From Nonomuraea basaltis (GTDB taxonomy: Bacteria > Actinomycetota > Actinomycetes > Streptosporangiales > Streptosporangiaceae): a stretch of DNA of 64,000 nucleotides. The notes beneath the pieces are model-generated. The model searched no databases. It had not been told where the DNA came from and saw only the letters and a list, made by a program, of their open reading frames with translations. Of this stretch, positions 24,685-32,012 are shown in pieces; the stretch's first letter is position 1, and each line of letters starts with the position of its first letter. The DNA lies in the NCBI RefSeq assembly GCF_005893125.1, contig NZ_VCJS01000032.1:20864-84863 (forward strand), in the 5' to 3' direction. Both the position numbers and the translations under genes were made by a program.

Positions 24685-26004
24685 CTAAGCGAGTCCCAAC
24701 ACGGCCGCGTACTGCAAGCCCCGATTCACCGTCCTGCTGGTGGGCTCAGCCTGCGGGAAGTGGTTGGTGACGTTCACCGTCACCTGGCCGCCCGTCTGGC
24801 TGCCGGTCGCCTGATAGCCGGTCGAACGCAGCTCCGGCGCGAACGAACCCGTGAGCTGTCCCGCGATGCCGCGCGCCGACTTCATCACCGCCGCGGCCGA
24901 ACCCACCATGCCGAGACGCAGTCCCGTCATGGCGTTGGCGCCGATGTCCATGAACACGCGGGACGGCGACTTCTGCTTGAGCTGCTTCTTGATCTGGTTC
25001 ACCAAGGAGGTGGCGATGTCCTTCATCGCCGCCTCGATCTGCTTCTTTTGGCTGATCAAGCCTGTCAGGAAACCCTTGCCAGCATTTTTGCCTGCGTCAA
25101 ACATGGCGTCGGCCGCGTTCTTCCCGGCCTGCTTGGCGGCCTTATCGATCGCGCCAGCGGTGCTGTTGATGGACTTGAACGTCGCGGCATCCGCTTCCAG
25201 CAGTGCTTGCCCGAGTTCGACGCCGCCATCGGGGCCGGCCTCGATGACCTGCGCCATGATGCTCTTGGACAGGCCACGCTTGGCCAGCTTCTTGATCACC
25301 GAGGCGAAGAGGCGGACGCGCGCCAGCTTCGCCTGCAACCCAGCCTGGATGTTCTCGGCCGTGAGCGGCTTCTGCCCGTCGCCCGAGCCGAGGTTGAGGC
25401 TGGACAGCGACGCCCAGTCGCGAACCTGATCGGAGACTTGGGTGACGTAGGCCATGGCGTCGGCGAGCGTCTTGCCGATCTGCTCGCGCTGCTTGGCCAG
25501 CGCGAACAGCTTGTCGTTATCTGCCTTGACGGCTTCGACCAAGCTGTCCTTGACGCCCTCGCTGATCTTGCCGGATTTGAAGGCGCCCACGACGGCGTCG
25601 GTGAGCTTGCTGGCCGTCTCCTTGATCTTGGACTCTTCGCCCATGAGGCAAGACACGGAGCTGATGAAGCCGTTCCAGGCGTTGACGAACCCGTTCTTGA
25701 TGCCAATGACCAGGTCCTTGCCCAGCTCCCACAGCTTCTTGAAGGCGCCGGTGATCGTCTTTCCGAAGTTGCCGACAGCGTCCTTCATGATTGTCAGGGC
25801 GCCCTTGAAGTCGCCCTGGAAGATCTTGACGACGGACACCATGGACGAGCCCATGCGCGTGGCCGCGATCCCGGCGGCGATCATGGCGGCGTGTATGCCG
25901 CTGGCCTGGACCTTGATCCCGGCTGCGGCCTTGCCCAGCGGCCCCGTGAGCTGGTTTCGCAGTTCAAGCGTGGCGTACAGCTCGCCGATCTTCAGCGCCA
26001 CCAC
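24685..26004 (-). CDS. Tape-measure protein 1
   Basis: 439 aa from GTG 26004, behind AAGGAGG; the next GTG at 26001 is equally possible. It begins VALKIGELYATLELRNQL, homologous to the other tape-measure copy (VAINVGELFVTLDLR). The middle is a long Ala/Lys helical region and the C-terminus SPSRVFMDIGANAMTGLRLGM...AEPTSRTVNRGLQY is typical of short tape measures. Such a length implies a short tail. It follows the G/T chaperones, as expected. A duplicate copy lies downstream, separated by the papain-like cargo gene. Confidence 0.8.
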   Translation of the reverse strand: MVALKIGELYATLELRNQLTGPLGKAAAGIKVQASGIHAAMIAAGIAATRMGSSMVSVVKIFQGDFKGALTIMKDAVGNFGKTITGAFKKLWELGKDLVIGIKNGFVNAWNGFISSVSCLMGEESKIKETASKLTDAVVGAFKSGKISEGVKDSLVEAVKADNDKLFALAKQREQIGKTLADAMAYVTQVSDQVRDWASLSSLNLGSGDGQKPLTAENIQAGLQAKLARVRLFASVIKKLAKRGLSKSIMAQVIEAGPDGGVELGQALLEADAATFKSINSTAGAIDKAAKQAGKNAADAMFDAGKNAGKGFLTGLISQKKQIEAAMKDIATSLVNQIKKQLKQKSPSRVFMDIGANAMTGLRLGMVGSAAAVMKSARGIAGQLTGSFAPELRSTGYQATGSQTGGQVTVNVTNHFPQAEPTSRTVNRGLQYAAVLGLA

Positions 26005-26016
26005 CCACACCTCCTT

Positions 26017-26034
26017 GCAAGCGAAAAAGCTTGC
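26017..26034 (-). promoter_or_regulatory. GCAAGC hairpin just upstream of the tape-measure ribosome binding site
   Basis: GCAAGC - GAAAAA - GCTTGC; on the minus strand the hairpin ends directly before AAGGAGG. Similar hairpins occur before other structural genes (27189, 29864). It may set translation level or mRNA stability. Confidence 0.55.
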
Positions 26035-26039
26035 GTTGC

Positions 26040-26402
26040 CTACGGGCGGCGGTCCCCGTCGGGACTGAGCGCACGGCACAGGCGGGTGTCTGCGGCCAGC
26101 AGGCCGAAAATGCGGTTACGCAGCCACCGCCAGGTGCGCGAGGCGAGCAGGCCGGGGGTATCCAGGTCGATGCCGTACTCGCTGTGCAGGTCGGCCTCGA
26201 TCAGCGCCCACTGGGACAGCAGCGCCGCCCACGTGACGGCCGAGCCGTCCACCGACAGGCCGTCGTCCGGGTCGTAGTACTCCCTCAGCCCCGTCAGTTC
26301 GTCGATCGGGCCGCCGCGCGACCCTTCGCCGCTTCCGGGGCCGCCGCTTCCGGGCCTCGCTCCCAGTAGGCCGCGGCGGCATCCGAACTGCCGGCCACCC
26401 AC
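26040..26402 (-). CDS. Tail assembly chaperone, T-frame extension (gpT part of gpGT)
   Basis: This frame has no credible start of its own and is open through the end of the G gene. From PIDELTGLREYYDPDDGLSVDG onward it encodes a helical domain (WAALLSQWALIEADLHSEYGIDL, WRWLRNRIFGLLA) typical of the second product of tail chaperone pairs. A -1 shift in the 26294-26400 overlap would give the G-T fusion, a rule in lambda-like and actinobacterial siphophages. I cannot identify the exact slippery heptamer; candidates lie in the Pro/Ala-rich G tail. Confidence 0.75.
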   Translation of the reverse strand: MGGRQFGCRRGLLGARPGSGGPGSGEGSRGGPIDELTGLREYYDPDDGLSVDGSAVTWAALLSQWALIEADLHSEYGIDLDTPGLLASRTWRWLRNRIFGLLAADTRLCRALSPDGDRRP

Positions 26403-26692
26403 ATGAACGCGGTCACACCGCAGTGCTTGATCTTCGGCCAGGACACGCCGTCAGCGATCAGCTCGTCATAGACGGGACCGAGGACGCGGCGGTACAGGTC
26501 CAGTTCGCGTACGTCGTCCAGTGCCGCTTCGGGGTTGTCCTTGCCGTTCGCGGCGTCCATCCCGGATTCGGCGAGCGTCTGGCAGTACAGGCCCACCTCA
26601 GCGCTCGGGGCGGGGATCCGGTACAGCTTGCCGCCCACGGGGAGCGACAAGCCGTCGTCGAAGAAGGAGTCGAGGTCTGCGAAGTTCGCCAT
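26294..26692 (-). CDS. Tail assembly chaperone G
   Basis: 132 aa. Starts MANFADLDSFFDDGLSLPVGGKLYRIPAPSAEVGL, the common N-terminus of actinophage tail chaperones that lie between tail tube and tape measure. The C-terminal 20 residues are Ala/Arg-rich low complexity. A second open frame overlaps the last 109 nt and would be reached by -1 frameshifting. In lambda the short and fused forms bind the tape measure and recruit tail-tube subunits. Confidence 0.82.
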   Translation of the reverse strand: MANFADLDSFFDDGLSLPVGGKLYRIPAPSAEVGLYCQTLAESGMDAANGKDNPEAALDDVRELDLYRRVLGPVYDELIADGVSWPKIKHCGVTAFMWVAGSSDAAAAYWERGPEAAAPEAAKGRAAARSTN

Positions 26693-26695
26693 CGG

Positions 26696-27163
26696 CTACG
26701 CCACCGGGTTGGTGATCGCGAGCGGCTTGCCCTGGCCGGTCAGTTCACACTCGAAAGGTTCGAGGTCGGTGACCTCTCCGCCCGCGCCCTTGTACTGGAC
26801 GGCCGCCACACCCTCGAACGCGTCCGGGCTGCCATCCTTGCGATACCAGCGCAGATGCGCGTTCGCCGTGATCCCGACGACGAGGCCGGCGGCGCGAAGG
26901 AATTCCTGTCCGGCGTCCGGCACGAACGTGGCCGAAGCGGTGTCACGCTTACGACGACCCTCGATCTCCAGCTTCCAACTGCGCTGGGTGACGACTTCGC
27001 TCGCCCAGCCGTCGCTGTCAAAGTCGCTGTCGTCCTCGGTTTCGCTGTCGAGGCTGAATTCGAGCTTCGTGAGTCCCCGGACGGTAGTCCAGGCCGGAGT
27101 GGTCGTGCTGGAGGTATCGACTTCCAGCGTCCAATCCTTGGCGAGCAGAGAACGCAGCGCCAT
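26696..27163 (-). CDS. Major tail tube protein
   Basis: 155 aa from the ATG at 27163 behind AAGGAGG. The sequence is beta-rich (DWTLEVDTSSTTTPAWTTVRGLTKLEFSLDSETED; SWKLEIEGRRKRD), with acidic DDSDFDSDGW and a C-terminal FECELTGQGKPLAITNP, as in tail tube proteins of siphophages. Position immediately before the G/T chaperones confirms it. It polymerises around the tape measure to form the tail. A GC hairpin sits just upstream of its ribosome binding site. Confidence 0.85.
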   Translation of the reverse strand: MALRSLLAKDWTLEVDTSSTTTPAWTTVRGLTKLEFSLDSETEDDSDFDSDGWASEVVTQRSWKLEIEGRRKRDTASATFVPDAGQEFLRAAGLVVGITANAHLRWYRKDGSPDAFEGVAAVQYKGAGGEVTDLEPFECELTGQGKPLAITNPVA

Positions 27164-27188
27164 GATGCCTCCTTGCGGCATGCGAAAA

Positions 27189-27210
27189 CCGCAAGCGAAA
27201 CCGCTTGCGG
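27189..27210 (-). promoter_or_regulatory. CCGCAAGCG hairpin upstream of the tail tube gene
   Basis: CCGCAAGCG / CGCTTGCGG, a 9-bp stem with a 4-nt loop, 25 nt before the tail tube start. It may be a partial terminator after the tail-terminator gene or a 5' stabiliser for the abundant tail tube mRNA. Confidence 0.6.
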
Positions 27211-27226
27211 CAGAGGAATGAGAAGG

Positions 27227-27670
27227 TCAGGGCCGGTGCGGGCTCGGCCGGTACACCATCAGTTCGTAGGAGTCAGCCCGTCCCCAGCGTCCCGAGGAGT
27301 CCCGGTCGAGCGGCGCGACGATGCGCCGCTGCGCCAGCAGCAGCCACACGCCGGTCGAAAGCTGCACGTTGGCCAGGCCGTGGAGTTCGTCGAACAGGTC
27401 GTCGGCCAGGTCGTCGGTGACGCGCGGATCATCGCTGCCCCGGATGCGGGCCTGCATCTGCACGTTGCTGTCCGGCTCGGTGACGTCGTCACCGCCCCGC
27501 CCAGCGCCGTACACGGCAAGCGAGATCGCTTTGTCGGGTGACGACGGCAGGCCGCCGATGGTCAGCGCCGTCTGCGCGGGGGTGTAGAGGCCATCCGGGT
27601 TCCAGTCGGCGACGCCCGCCGCGGCGAGCAGTTCGGCGACGCCGGTCAGCAGGTCACGGGTGAAGCTCAC
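27227..27670 (-). CDS. Tail terminator / minor capsid 3-like protein
   Basis: 147 aa. The start MSFTRDLLTGVAELLAAAGVADWNPDG and the pattern SPDKAISLAVYGAGRGG...VQMQARIRG match the minor capsid/tail-terminator family of gram-positive siphophages, usually just upstream of the tail tube gene as here. Such proteins close the tail at the head-proximal end. It ends with a short basic tail. Confidence 0.72.
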   Translation of the reverse strand: MSFTRDLLTGVAELLAAAGVADWNPDGLYTPAQTALTIGGLPSSPDKAISLAVYGAGRGGDDVTEPDSNVQMQARIRGSDDPRVTDDLADDLFDELHGLANVQLSTGVWLLLAQRRIVAPLDRDSSGRWGRADSYELMVYRPSPHRP

Positions 27671-27691
27671 CGCTCACCCCCGCTCGCGTCA

Positions 27692-28045
27692 TCACCGGAA
27701 CGCCCGTCGCAGTTCCGCCGCGATGATGCCGCGCATCAGCTCGGCTTCCTCGTGCAGCGGGTTCTCCAGGTACTTCCAGGTGCGGCCCGGGTCGTGCTCC
27801 AGCTCCTCAACCTCGTGCTGGTACACGCTGTACGGGCTCGAATAGGACACGACGCCCTGAAGCGAGGATTCGTCCACGCCGGCCCACGCGGTGTCGTACA
27901 GGTCGTAGTTGTCCACCGGGACGCGGGACTGCGACACCGTCTTCAGATGCTGGACCGCCTTGTTCAGGCCTTGTGCGGCAGCCCGCTTCCCTTTCAGTTC
28001 CAGCGCTTCGGGCGACATGTTCGCGTTGAACTCTGCTCGGCTCAC
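27692..28045 (-). CDS. Head-tail connection protein (HK97 gp10 / minor capsid 2-like)
   Basis: 117 aa. The GTG overlaps the stop of the previous gene (GTGA). A helical LKGKRAAAQGLNKAVQHLKTVSQSRVPVD stretch followed by VVSYSSPYSVYQHEVEELEHDPGRTWKYLENPL is typical of head-tail joining proteins in which a conserved 'PYA.yqe...' motif follows the helical part. Placed between the head-closure and tail-terminator genes. Confidence 0.68.
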   Translation of the reverse strand: MSRAEFNANMSPEALELKGKRAAAQGLNKAVQHLKTVSQSRVPVDNYDLYDTAWAGVDESSLQGVVSYSSPYSVYQHEVEELEHDPGRTWKYLENPLHEEAELMRGIIAAELRRAFR

Positions 28046-28356
28046 TGGCACACCACCTCCACATGATCGGGAGTTGGCAAGCCGCCGCCGTCGCGCATGT
28101 ACGAGCCGATCACCGTGGTTGTGCGGCCGTTCCGCTTTGCACGCGACCCGGCCGGGATGACAGCCCCGGGCAAAAGGGTCAAGGTCAGTTCCGAGACGAC
28201 CTCGTTCCCTTCTGCGTCGCGCACCATCCGGCGTTCGTCGTCCGCGAGACACGGATACGTGACCGGCGGCCCGTAGACCGGGCCGTACGCGCCGTCCCCG
28301 AGATAGGGCTCGATCACCACTTGGTGGCGCAGCAGCCAGGCTGGAAGTGTCGTCAT
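28042..28356 (-). CDS. Head closure (stopper)-like protein
   Basis: 104 aa from ATG 28356, with GGGGGTGA upstream; a GTG at 28365 is also possible. Beta-rich sequence (VTYPCLADDERRMVRDAEGNEVVSELTLTLLPG) matching head-closure proteins that follow the connector in siphophage order. The last codon overlaps the next gene's GTG. Confidence 0.65.
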   Translation of the reverse strand: MTTLPAWLLRHQVVIEPYLGDGAYGPVYGPPVTYPCLADDERRMVRDAEGNEVVSELTLTLLPGAVIPAGSRAKRNGRTTTVIGSYMRDGGGLPTPDHVEVVCQ

Positions 28357-28372
28357 CGACGTCACCCCCAGG

Positions 28373-28777
28373 TCAGTGCCACGCGGATATGTCGATGACG
28401 TAACCCGGCAGCAGGCCCGTCGTTCGCAGGATCGACAAGGCGTCCTGCGCGTACCGGGGCGGCCCAGACTCGCCCGCGCCGCCCGCCCGGTCGAGCTTGA
28501 CCGAGCCGATCGAGACCGACTTGAACGCAGAGGCGACGCCGTACGGATCGCCCACGGCGATCGTCCACGCCGCCTGCGCGCACGTCGCCCGCCGGATCGC
28601 TTCCCGGGTGTCGGCGTCGGCCGGCATCTCCGTCTCGTCGGTCTGGTAGACGGCGCCCATCAGGAGTTCGTCGATCCGTTCCGACGCTCGCGCGAGTACT
28701 TGGTCGATGCCGTCCGGCGCGGCCTGCCCGGTGTAGGTGGCGTAGTCGGCGGCCGTGGCGTACACGAGCGCCGCCAT
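28373..28777 (-). CDS. Head-tail connector (adaptor) protein
   Basis: 134 aa. MAALVYATAADYATYTGQAAPDGIDQVLARASERIDELL is a helical adaptor-like N-terminus of the gp6/gp15 type: a short 'y.t.aDya' start and a long helix. The C-terminal GPPRYAQDALSILRTTGLLPG also fits. It follows the capsid genes and precedes the stopper, as expected for the ring that docks on the portal. Confidence 0.7.
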   Translation of the reverse strand: MAALVYATAADYATYTGQAAPDGIDQVLARASERIDELLMGAVYQTDETEMPADADTREAIRRATCAQAAWTIAVGDPYGVASAFKSVSIGSVKLDRAGGAGESGPPRYAQDALSILRTTGLLPGYVIDISAWH

Positions 28778-28778
28778 G

Positions 28779-29126
28779 TCAGGCCGCCGGGAGGTCGACG
28801 AGCTTCACCGACACGCCGGTCACGGCGCTGTAGTCGATGTTGACCTTGCCGTTGGGCTGGCGGTAGACCGGCTTGAACGGGCCGATCAGGAAGAACCCGG
28901 TGATCGCCGGGATGGTCACCTGCTTGTCCGGCACCGCCTGGCCCTCGATGAGGACGGGGATGTCGAACAGGAGCTGCTTGGCGGTGCCGTCCGTGTTCTT
29001 CGCGAACAGCACCATCCGGCCGTGGTCGGCGAACATGTGGCCGTCCACGTTCGCGGCCGTGAACCCCGTGGTGAGATCCACGCCCGACATCGACGACATC
29101 ACCGAAGTGAGGTCAGTCCTCGCCAT
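28779..29126 (-). CDS. Structural protein of the head region
   Basis: 115 aa, ending 2 nt from the connector gene and overlapping the previous gene by 14 nt. The sequence is beta-rich (HMFADHGRMVLFAKNTDGTAKQLLFDIPVLIEG; FFLIGPFKPVYRQPNGKVNIDYS). I recognise this type from actinophage head clusters but not a function; a decoration or neck protein is plausible. Confidence 0.55.
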   Translation of the reverse strand: MARTDLTSVMSSMSGVDLTTGFTAANVDGHMFADHGRMVLFAKNTDGTAKQLLFDIPVLIEGQAVPDKQVTIPAITGFFLIGPFKPVYRQPNGKVNIDYSAVTGVSVKLVDLPAA

Positions 29127-29454
29127 CGTCGTCCCCCTCTCCGCCGAACTCCTCGATCAACGCCGCCTTGGAAAGCACCGCGGCGTCCTTACGCGGCATG
29201 CCGCGCCTCATGGCGTAGGCGATCCACGCGGACTTGGGGGACGACGGGGACGGCCGGGGCATCGTGACCAGCCCCGCTCCGGCGTCTGGGTCGGGCTCGA
29301 CGCCCGACTCGTCGGCCTCCACCGGCTCAGTGGACCCGGCTGGGGAGGCAATCAGTAGCCACACGGGCAGGTGGTCGAGCCGCACTGAACGCTCGGTGTA
29401 CTCGACCACGTGACCGGTGCGCGTGTTCTTGTAGACCCACACGTCGGCGGACAT
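29113..29454 (-). CDS. Hypothetical protein with SAP/Rho-N-like C-terminal helices
   Basis: 113 aa. The ATG overlaps the stop of the upstream gene (TGATG). The N-terminal 40 residues are beta-rich (DVWVYKNTRTGHVVEYTERSVRLDHLPVWLLIA). An acidic linker follows. The C-terminal 45 residues (SAWIAYAMRRGMPRKDAAVLSKAALIEEFG) resemble the helix-turn-helix 'SKAELI' repeats of SAP, HeH or Rho-N domains. Similar small proteins occur between capsid and connector genes in actinophages. Confidence 0.6.
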   Translation of the reverse strand: MSADVWVYKNTRTGHVVEYTERSVRLDHLPVWLLIASPAGSTEPVEADESGVEPDPDAGAGLVTMPRPSPSSPKSAWIAYAMRRGMPRKDAAVLSKAALIEEFGGEGDDDGED

Positions 29455-29807
29455 CAGTAGGCCGCGTCCTTGCGGATGTCGATCTGCACGATGATGTCGG
29501 TCGGCGTGCCACCGAGCGCGCCGACGACGGCCGCGAGCGTGTCGCCCTCGGCCAGCCGCACCGAAGCCGGCGCGGCCAGGGTGCCGGACGCCCAGGTGGA
29601 AGCGGCCGGGGTGGTGCCGTTCGCGGTGAGCATGTTGACGCCGTTCTTCGTCGCGTTGAACGGCGTGTCGGTGCCGCCGACGCGGTAGGCGCGCACCGCG
29701 ACCACCCGGCACGGCACGGTCGCGCGCCACAGCACGTAGCTGCCCGCGGCGACCGTCGCGCCCTTGAGCGTCAGCGTCTTCTCGGTGATTCTCGGCTTGT
29801 AGGCCAT
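29454..29807 (-). CDS. Capsid decoration or head-fibre-like protein
   Basis: 117 aa. Beta-rich throughout (ATVPCRVVAVRAYRVGGTDTPFNATKNGVNMLTANGTTPAASTWASG; DTLAAVVGALGGTPTDIIVQIDI), the size and position of decoration or head-fibre proteins that follow the major capsid gene. Motif-level evidence only. It is separated from the capsid gene by two hairpins. Confidence 0.55.
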   Translation of the reverse strand: MAYKPRITEKTLTLKGATVAAGSYVLWRATVPCRVVAVRAYRVGGTDTPFNATKNGVNMLTANGTTPAASTWASGTLAAPASVRLAEGDTLAAVVGALGGTPTDIIVQIDIRKDAAY

Positions 29808-29840
29808 GGATCAGTCCCCTTCGTGGAGGCGTGGGAAGAG

Positions 29841-29882
29841 CCGCGAGCGCGGCTCGCGGGTTCGCAAGCGGAATTGCTTACG
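29841..29882 (-). terminator. Two hairpins directly downstream of the coat gene
   Basis: CCGCGAGC-GCG-GCTCGCGG (29841-29859) is a perfect 8-bp stem, and 29864-29882 forms a GCAAGC-type hairpin with one G-U pair that overlaps the coat stop codon. Together they may cut read-through so that coat protein exceeds downstream products. Confidence 0.6.
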
Positions 29883-30801
29883 GGACGTCGGGGCCCTTGA
29901 CCAGCACGGCACGGTCCGGGTCCAGGGTCTTGGTGCCGTACAGGCAGTCGATCGAGATGATGTCCTGCTTGAGGTCGATGTCGTAATCCATGACCACGCG
30001 CAACGAGAAGCCCTTGTAGTTCGCGACCGTGGCGCGGGCCGCGCCTTGCGGCAGCACCAGGGGCCTCATCACCAACGCCAGCGCCGTCCGGTGGAACGCG
30101 AGGCCGACCTCGGTAGTGCTGGCGCCGGTGACCGGCGTGGGCACCTTGATGTTCTGCGTGCCATAGCTGTCGAACCCGAAGATCCGCTTGCCCAGCGACG
30201 CCTCGCGCAGGCCGTCCGTGGTGCCGGAGGTGTCGGTCTGGTGGAACAGCGGGTCGGACAGCCAGTGAGCCTTCGTCTGCGGGCCGATCACCAGCGACCG
30301 CTGCGACGGCGGCACGTTCCGCTCGTTGAGGACGCGGTCGGCGTCGATCGCGACCTGCGGGAACTGGTACTGGTGGATGTTCGTGGGGCCGGGGACGCCG
30401 ACCTCCTGGAGGATATCGTCCCGAAGCGCCAGCAGGTCGTTGTCGATCTTCTGGCTGATCGCTTCCATTGCGGGCGTCAGGAACTGGACGCCGAAGTCCT
30501 CGACCTCCAAGGTCATCTCTTCCGAGGTCACGCAAAACGAGACGTCGGCCAGGTGGTTGAGCGTCACGGGGATGGCGCCCTCGACGGCGTTCTGAATGTT
30601 GATGCCGTTCTGCCTGTTGTACTCGTCGGCAGTGAAAACCGCAGGCTTCCTCACCGTCACGGTGTCGCCCTGCTTGCCGGCGAATTCGGTGTCCAGGTCC
30701 CTGTGGACCAGCATCGCCATCACACACGTCTCGTACAGCGTGGCGAGCGCCTGCTTGGCGATCAGGTCCGGGGTGAGCAGCGTGTTGTTGCCCAAAGGCA
30801 T
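29878..30801 (-). CDS. Major capsid protein, P22 coat-like
   Basis: 307 aa. Begins MPLGNNTLLTPDLIAKQALATLYETCVM, then DTVTVRKPAVFTADEYNRQ and ALRDDILQEVG, as in the P22-type coat family of actinophages that pair with SPP1-like portals and MuF-like proteins. It assembles the icosahedral shell on the scaffold encoded just upstream. AGAGGTAAAG precedes the ATG. Two hairpins follow the stop. Confidence 0.85.
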   Translation of the reverse strand: MPLGNNTLLTPDLIAKQALATLYETCVMAMLVHRDLDTEFAGKQGDTVTVRKPAVFTADEYNRQNGINIQNAVEGAIPVTLNHLADVSFCVTSEEMTLEVEDFGVQFLTPAMEAISQKIDNDLLALRDDILQEVGVPGPTNIHQYQFPQVAIDADRVLNERNVPPSQRSLVIGPQTKAHWLSDPLFHQTDTSGTTDGLREASLGKRIFGFDSYGTQNIKVPTPVTGASTTEVGLAFHRTALALVMRPLVLPQGAARATVANYKGFSLRVVMDYDIDLKQDIISIDCLYGTKTLDPDRAVLVKGPDVP

Positions 30802-30812
30802 AGCTTTACCTC

Positions 30813-31592
30813 TTAGGTCTCATCCGACTTCTTGCGCCTACGGGCGCGGAAGTCATCGACGGTCAGTGATTCCTCGGGGCGTGCGCCGGTCCCGCCGGCG
30901 AAATCCCCTCCCGACTTCGCGGGCGGGCCTGCCGTCTGCGATGCCTTGAACTTCGGGTTGTCCTCCACCGCGCGCTTGATCACGTCGTCGATGGCTGCGG
31001 CGTCGTCCGGGTCGAGCTCCCGCACATTGCGCAAGAACGAACGGCTGTCGAGCAGGGCGTCGGGGTCCGCGCCGAACTTCGTCGAGGACCGGTGGATCGC
31101 CAGCTCAACCCGCACCCTGCGGTGCAAATCCCGCTCCGCGTCGCGCTCCTGCTCGGTGGTGGACTTCTCCGTGGTGAGCCGGTCGATCACGGTCTGCGGG
31201 TCGGGCGGCGTCTCTTCTGCCTCGACCAGGCCGAGCGCGCGAGCGATCTGCTGCGCCACCTCCTGCTGCGCCGTCTTGACCAGGTCCTCAGCGGACGGCC
31301 CGGTCGGCACGGCGTCGGCCTGCTTCTTCAGGTCCCCGAGCTGCGTCCGGAAGTCGGCCGCCTCGGCTCTCGTGTCCTTGATGAGCTTCTGCGCCCAGTT
31401 CGGCAGCTCATCGACGCGCTTGGCGTCCGGATTCACCGGCTGCGGCTCGGCAGGCACCTCGGGAGCTTCCGGCTCCTGCGGGGGCTGCTCGGGCATGGTC
31501 TCGGAGCCGCCCGCGACCACACGGATCGCCCGGCCGTCCCTGCGGTAGCCGATCACCGCGCCTGGCGTGGTCGGCAGAGATTCGTGCATCAC
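30813..31592 (-). CDS. Capsid scaffolding protein
   Basis: 259 aa; GTG or the adjacent ATG start behind AGGAGGG. The acidic, Pro/Glu-rich N-terminus is followed by a long coiled coil with heptads (RAEAADFRTQLGDLKKQ; VIDRLTTEKSTTEQERDAERDLHRRVRVELA), then a short segment and a basic tail ending FRARRRKKSDET. This layout and the place directly before the coat gene are typical of scaffold proteins, whose basic C-terminus binds the coat. Confidence 0.82.
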   Translation of the reverse strand: MMHESLPTTPGAVIGYRRDGRAIRVVAGGSETMPEQPPQEPEAPEVPAEPQPVNPDAKRVDELPNWAQKLIKDTRAEAADFRTQLGDLKKQADAVPTGPSAEDLVKTAQQEVAQQIARALGLVEAEETPPDPQTVIDRLTTEKSTTEQERDAERDLHRRVRVELAIHRSSTKFGADPDALLDSRSFLRNVRELDPDDAAAIDDVIKRAVEDNPKFKASQTAGPPAKSGGDFAGGTGARPEESLTVDDFRARRRKKSDET

Positions 31593-31624
31593 GACAAGGC
31601 CCTCCTGGAGCCGGACATGAAAAG

Positions 31625-31692
31625 AGCCCGCGCCTGGCGGGCTCCAACGAGGTTTGCCTATACGAGAAAGGCCCGCACCTGGCGGGCCTTTG
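31625..31692. terminator. Two strong hairpins between the 95-aa gene and the scaffold gene
   Basis: GAGCCCGC-GCCTG-GCGGGCTC at 31625-31645, and AAAGGCCCGC...GCGGGCCTTT at about 31668-31692. The second has A and T runs on its two sides and so works in both directions. They may isolate coat/scaffold transcription from the MuF/portal part. Confidence 0.75.
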
Positions 31693-31724
31693 AAAGATCA
31701 GCTATGGGGCGTTGTACTGGCCGG

Positions 31725-32012
31725 TCAGTAGACGGTGCCGGGTGGCGCGTCCGGATCGGGCTCCGGCATCGGCACTCGTGGCGGATCGCCCGACACCTCG
31801 GCCGCGGCGATCACGCCCACGGCTCGCAGGTAGACGGCCACCTCGTCGTCGGGGCCGGTCGGCGTGTAGTACGGGCCGGTCGGCGTCAACGGCTGCGGCT
31901 GGTCGAGCCTCACCACCATGTCCGCCCACGTGTCCGGGTCGGACGTCCAGTCCGACCCGTCGTAGGCGACCCACCGGCCCGCCATGGTCCGCGAATCCAC
32001 ACGCCACGCCAT
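31725..32012 (-). CDS. Small phage protein after the MuF gene
   Basis: 95 aa, its start overlapping the last base of the MuF stop. Trp- and Pro-rich N-terminal domain (MAWRVDSRTMAGRWVAYDGSDWTSDPDTWADM), then a stretch VAVYLRAVGVIAAAEVSGD, ending in acidic PEPDPDAPPG. No family recognised. Because it follows the MuF-fused toxin-like domain directly it should be tested as an immunity candidate, though no toxin-inhibitor motif is visible. Confidence 0.5.
   Translation of the reverse strand: MAWRVDSRTMAGRWVAYDGSDWTSDPDTWADMVVRLDQPQPLTPTGPYYTPTGPDDEVAVYLRAVGVIAAAEVSGDPPRVPMPEPDPDAPPGTVY

Noticed and set aside
24685..26004. Contractile injection system instead of a siphophage tail
   Set aside because: No sheath, spike, AAA+ ATPase or baseplate wedge genes are present; terminase, portal, coat and G/T chaperones define a siphophage.
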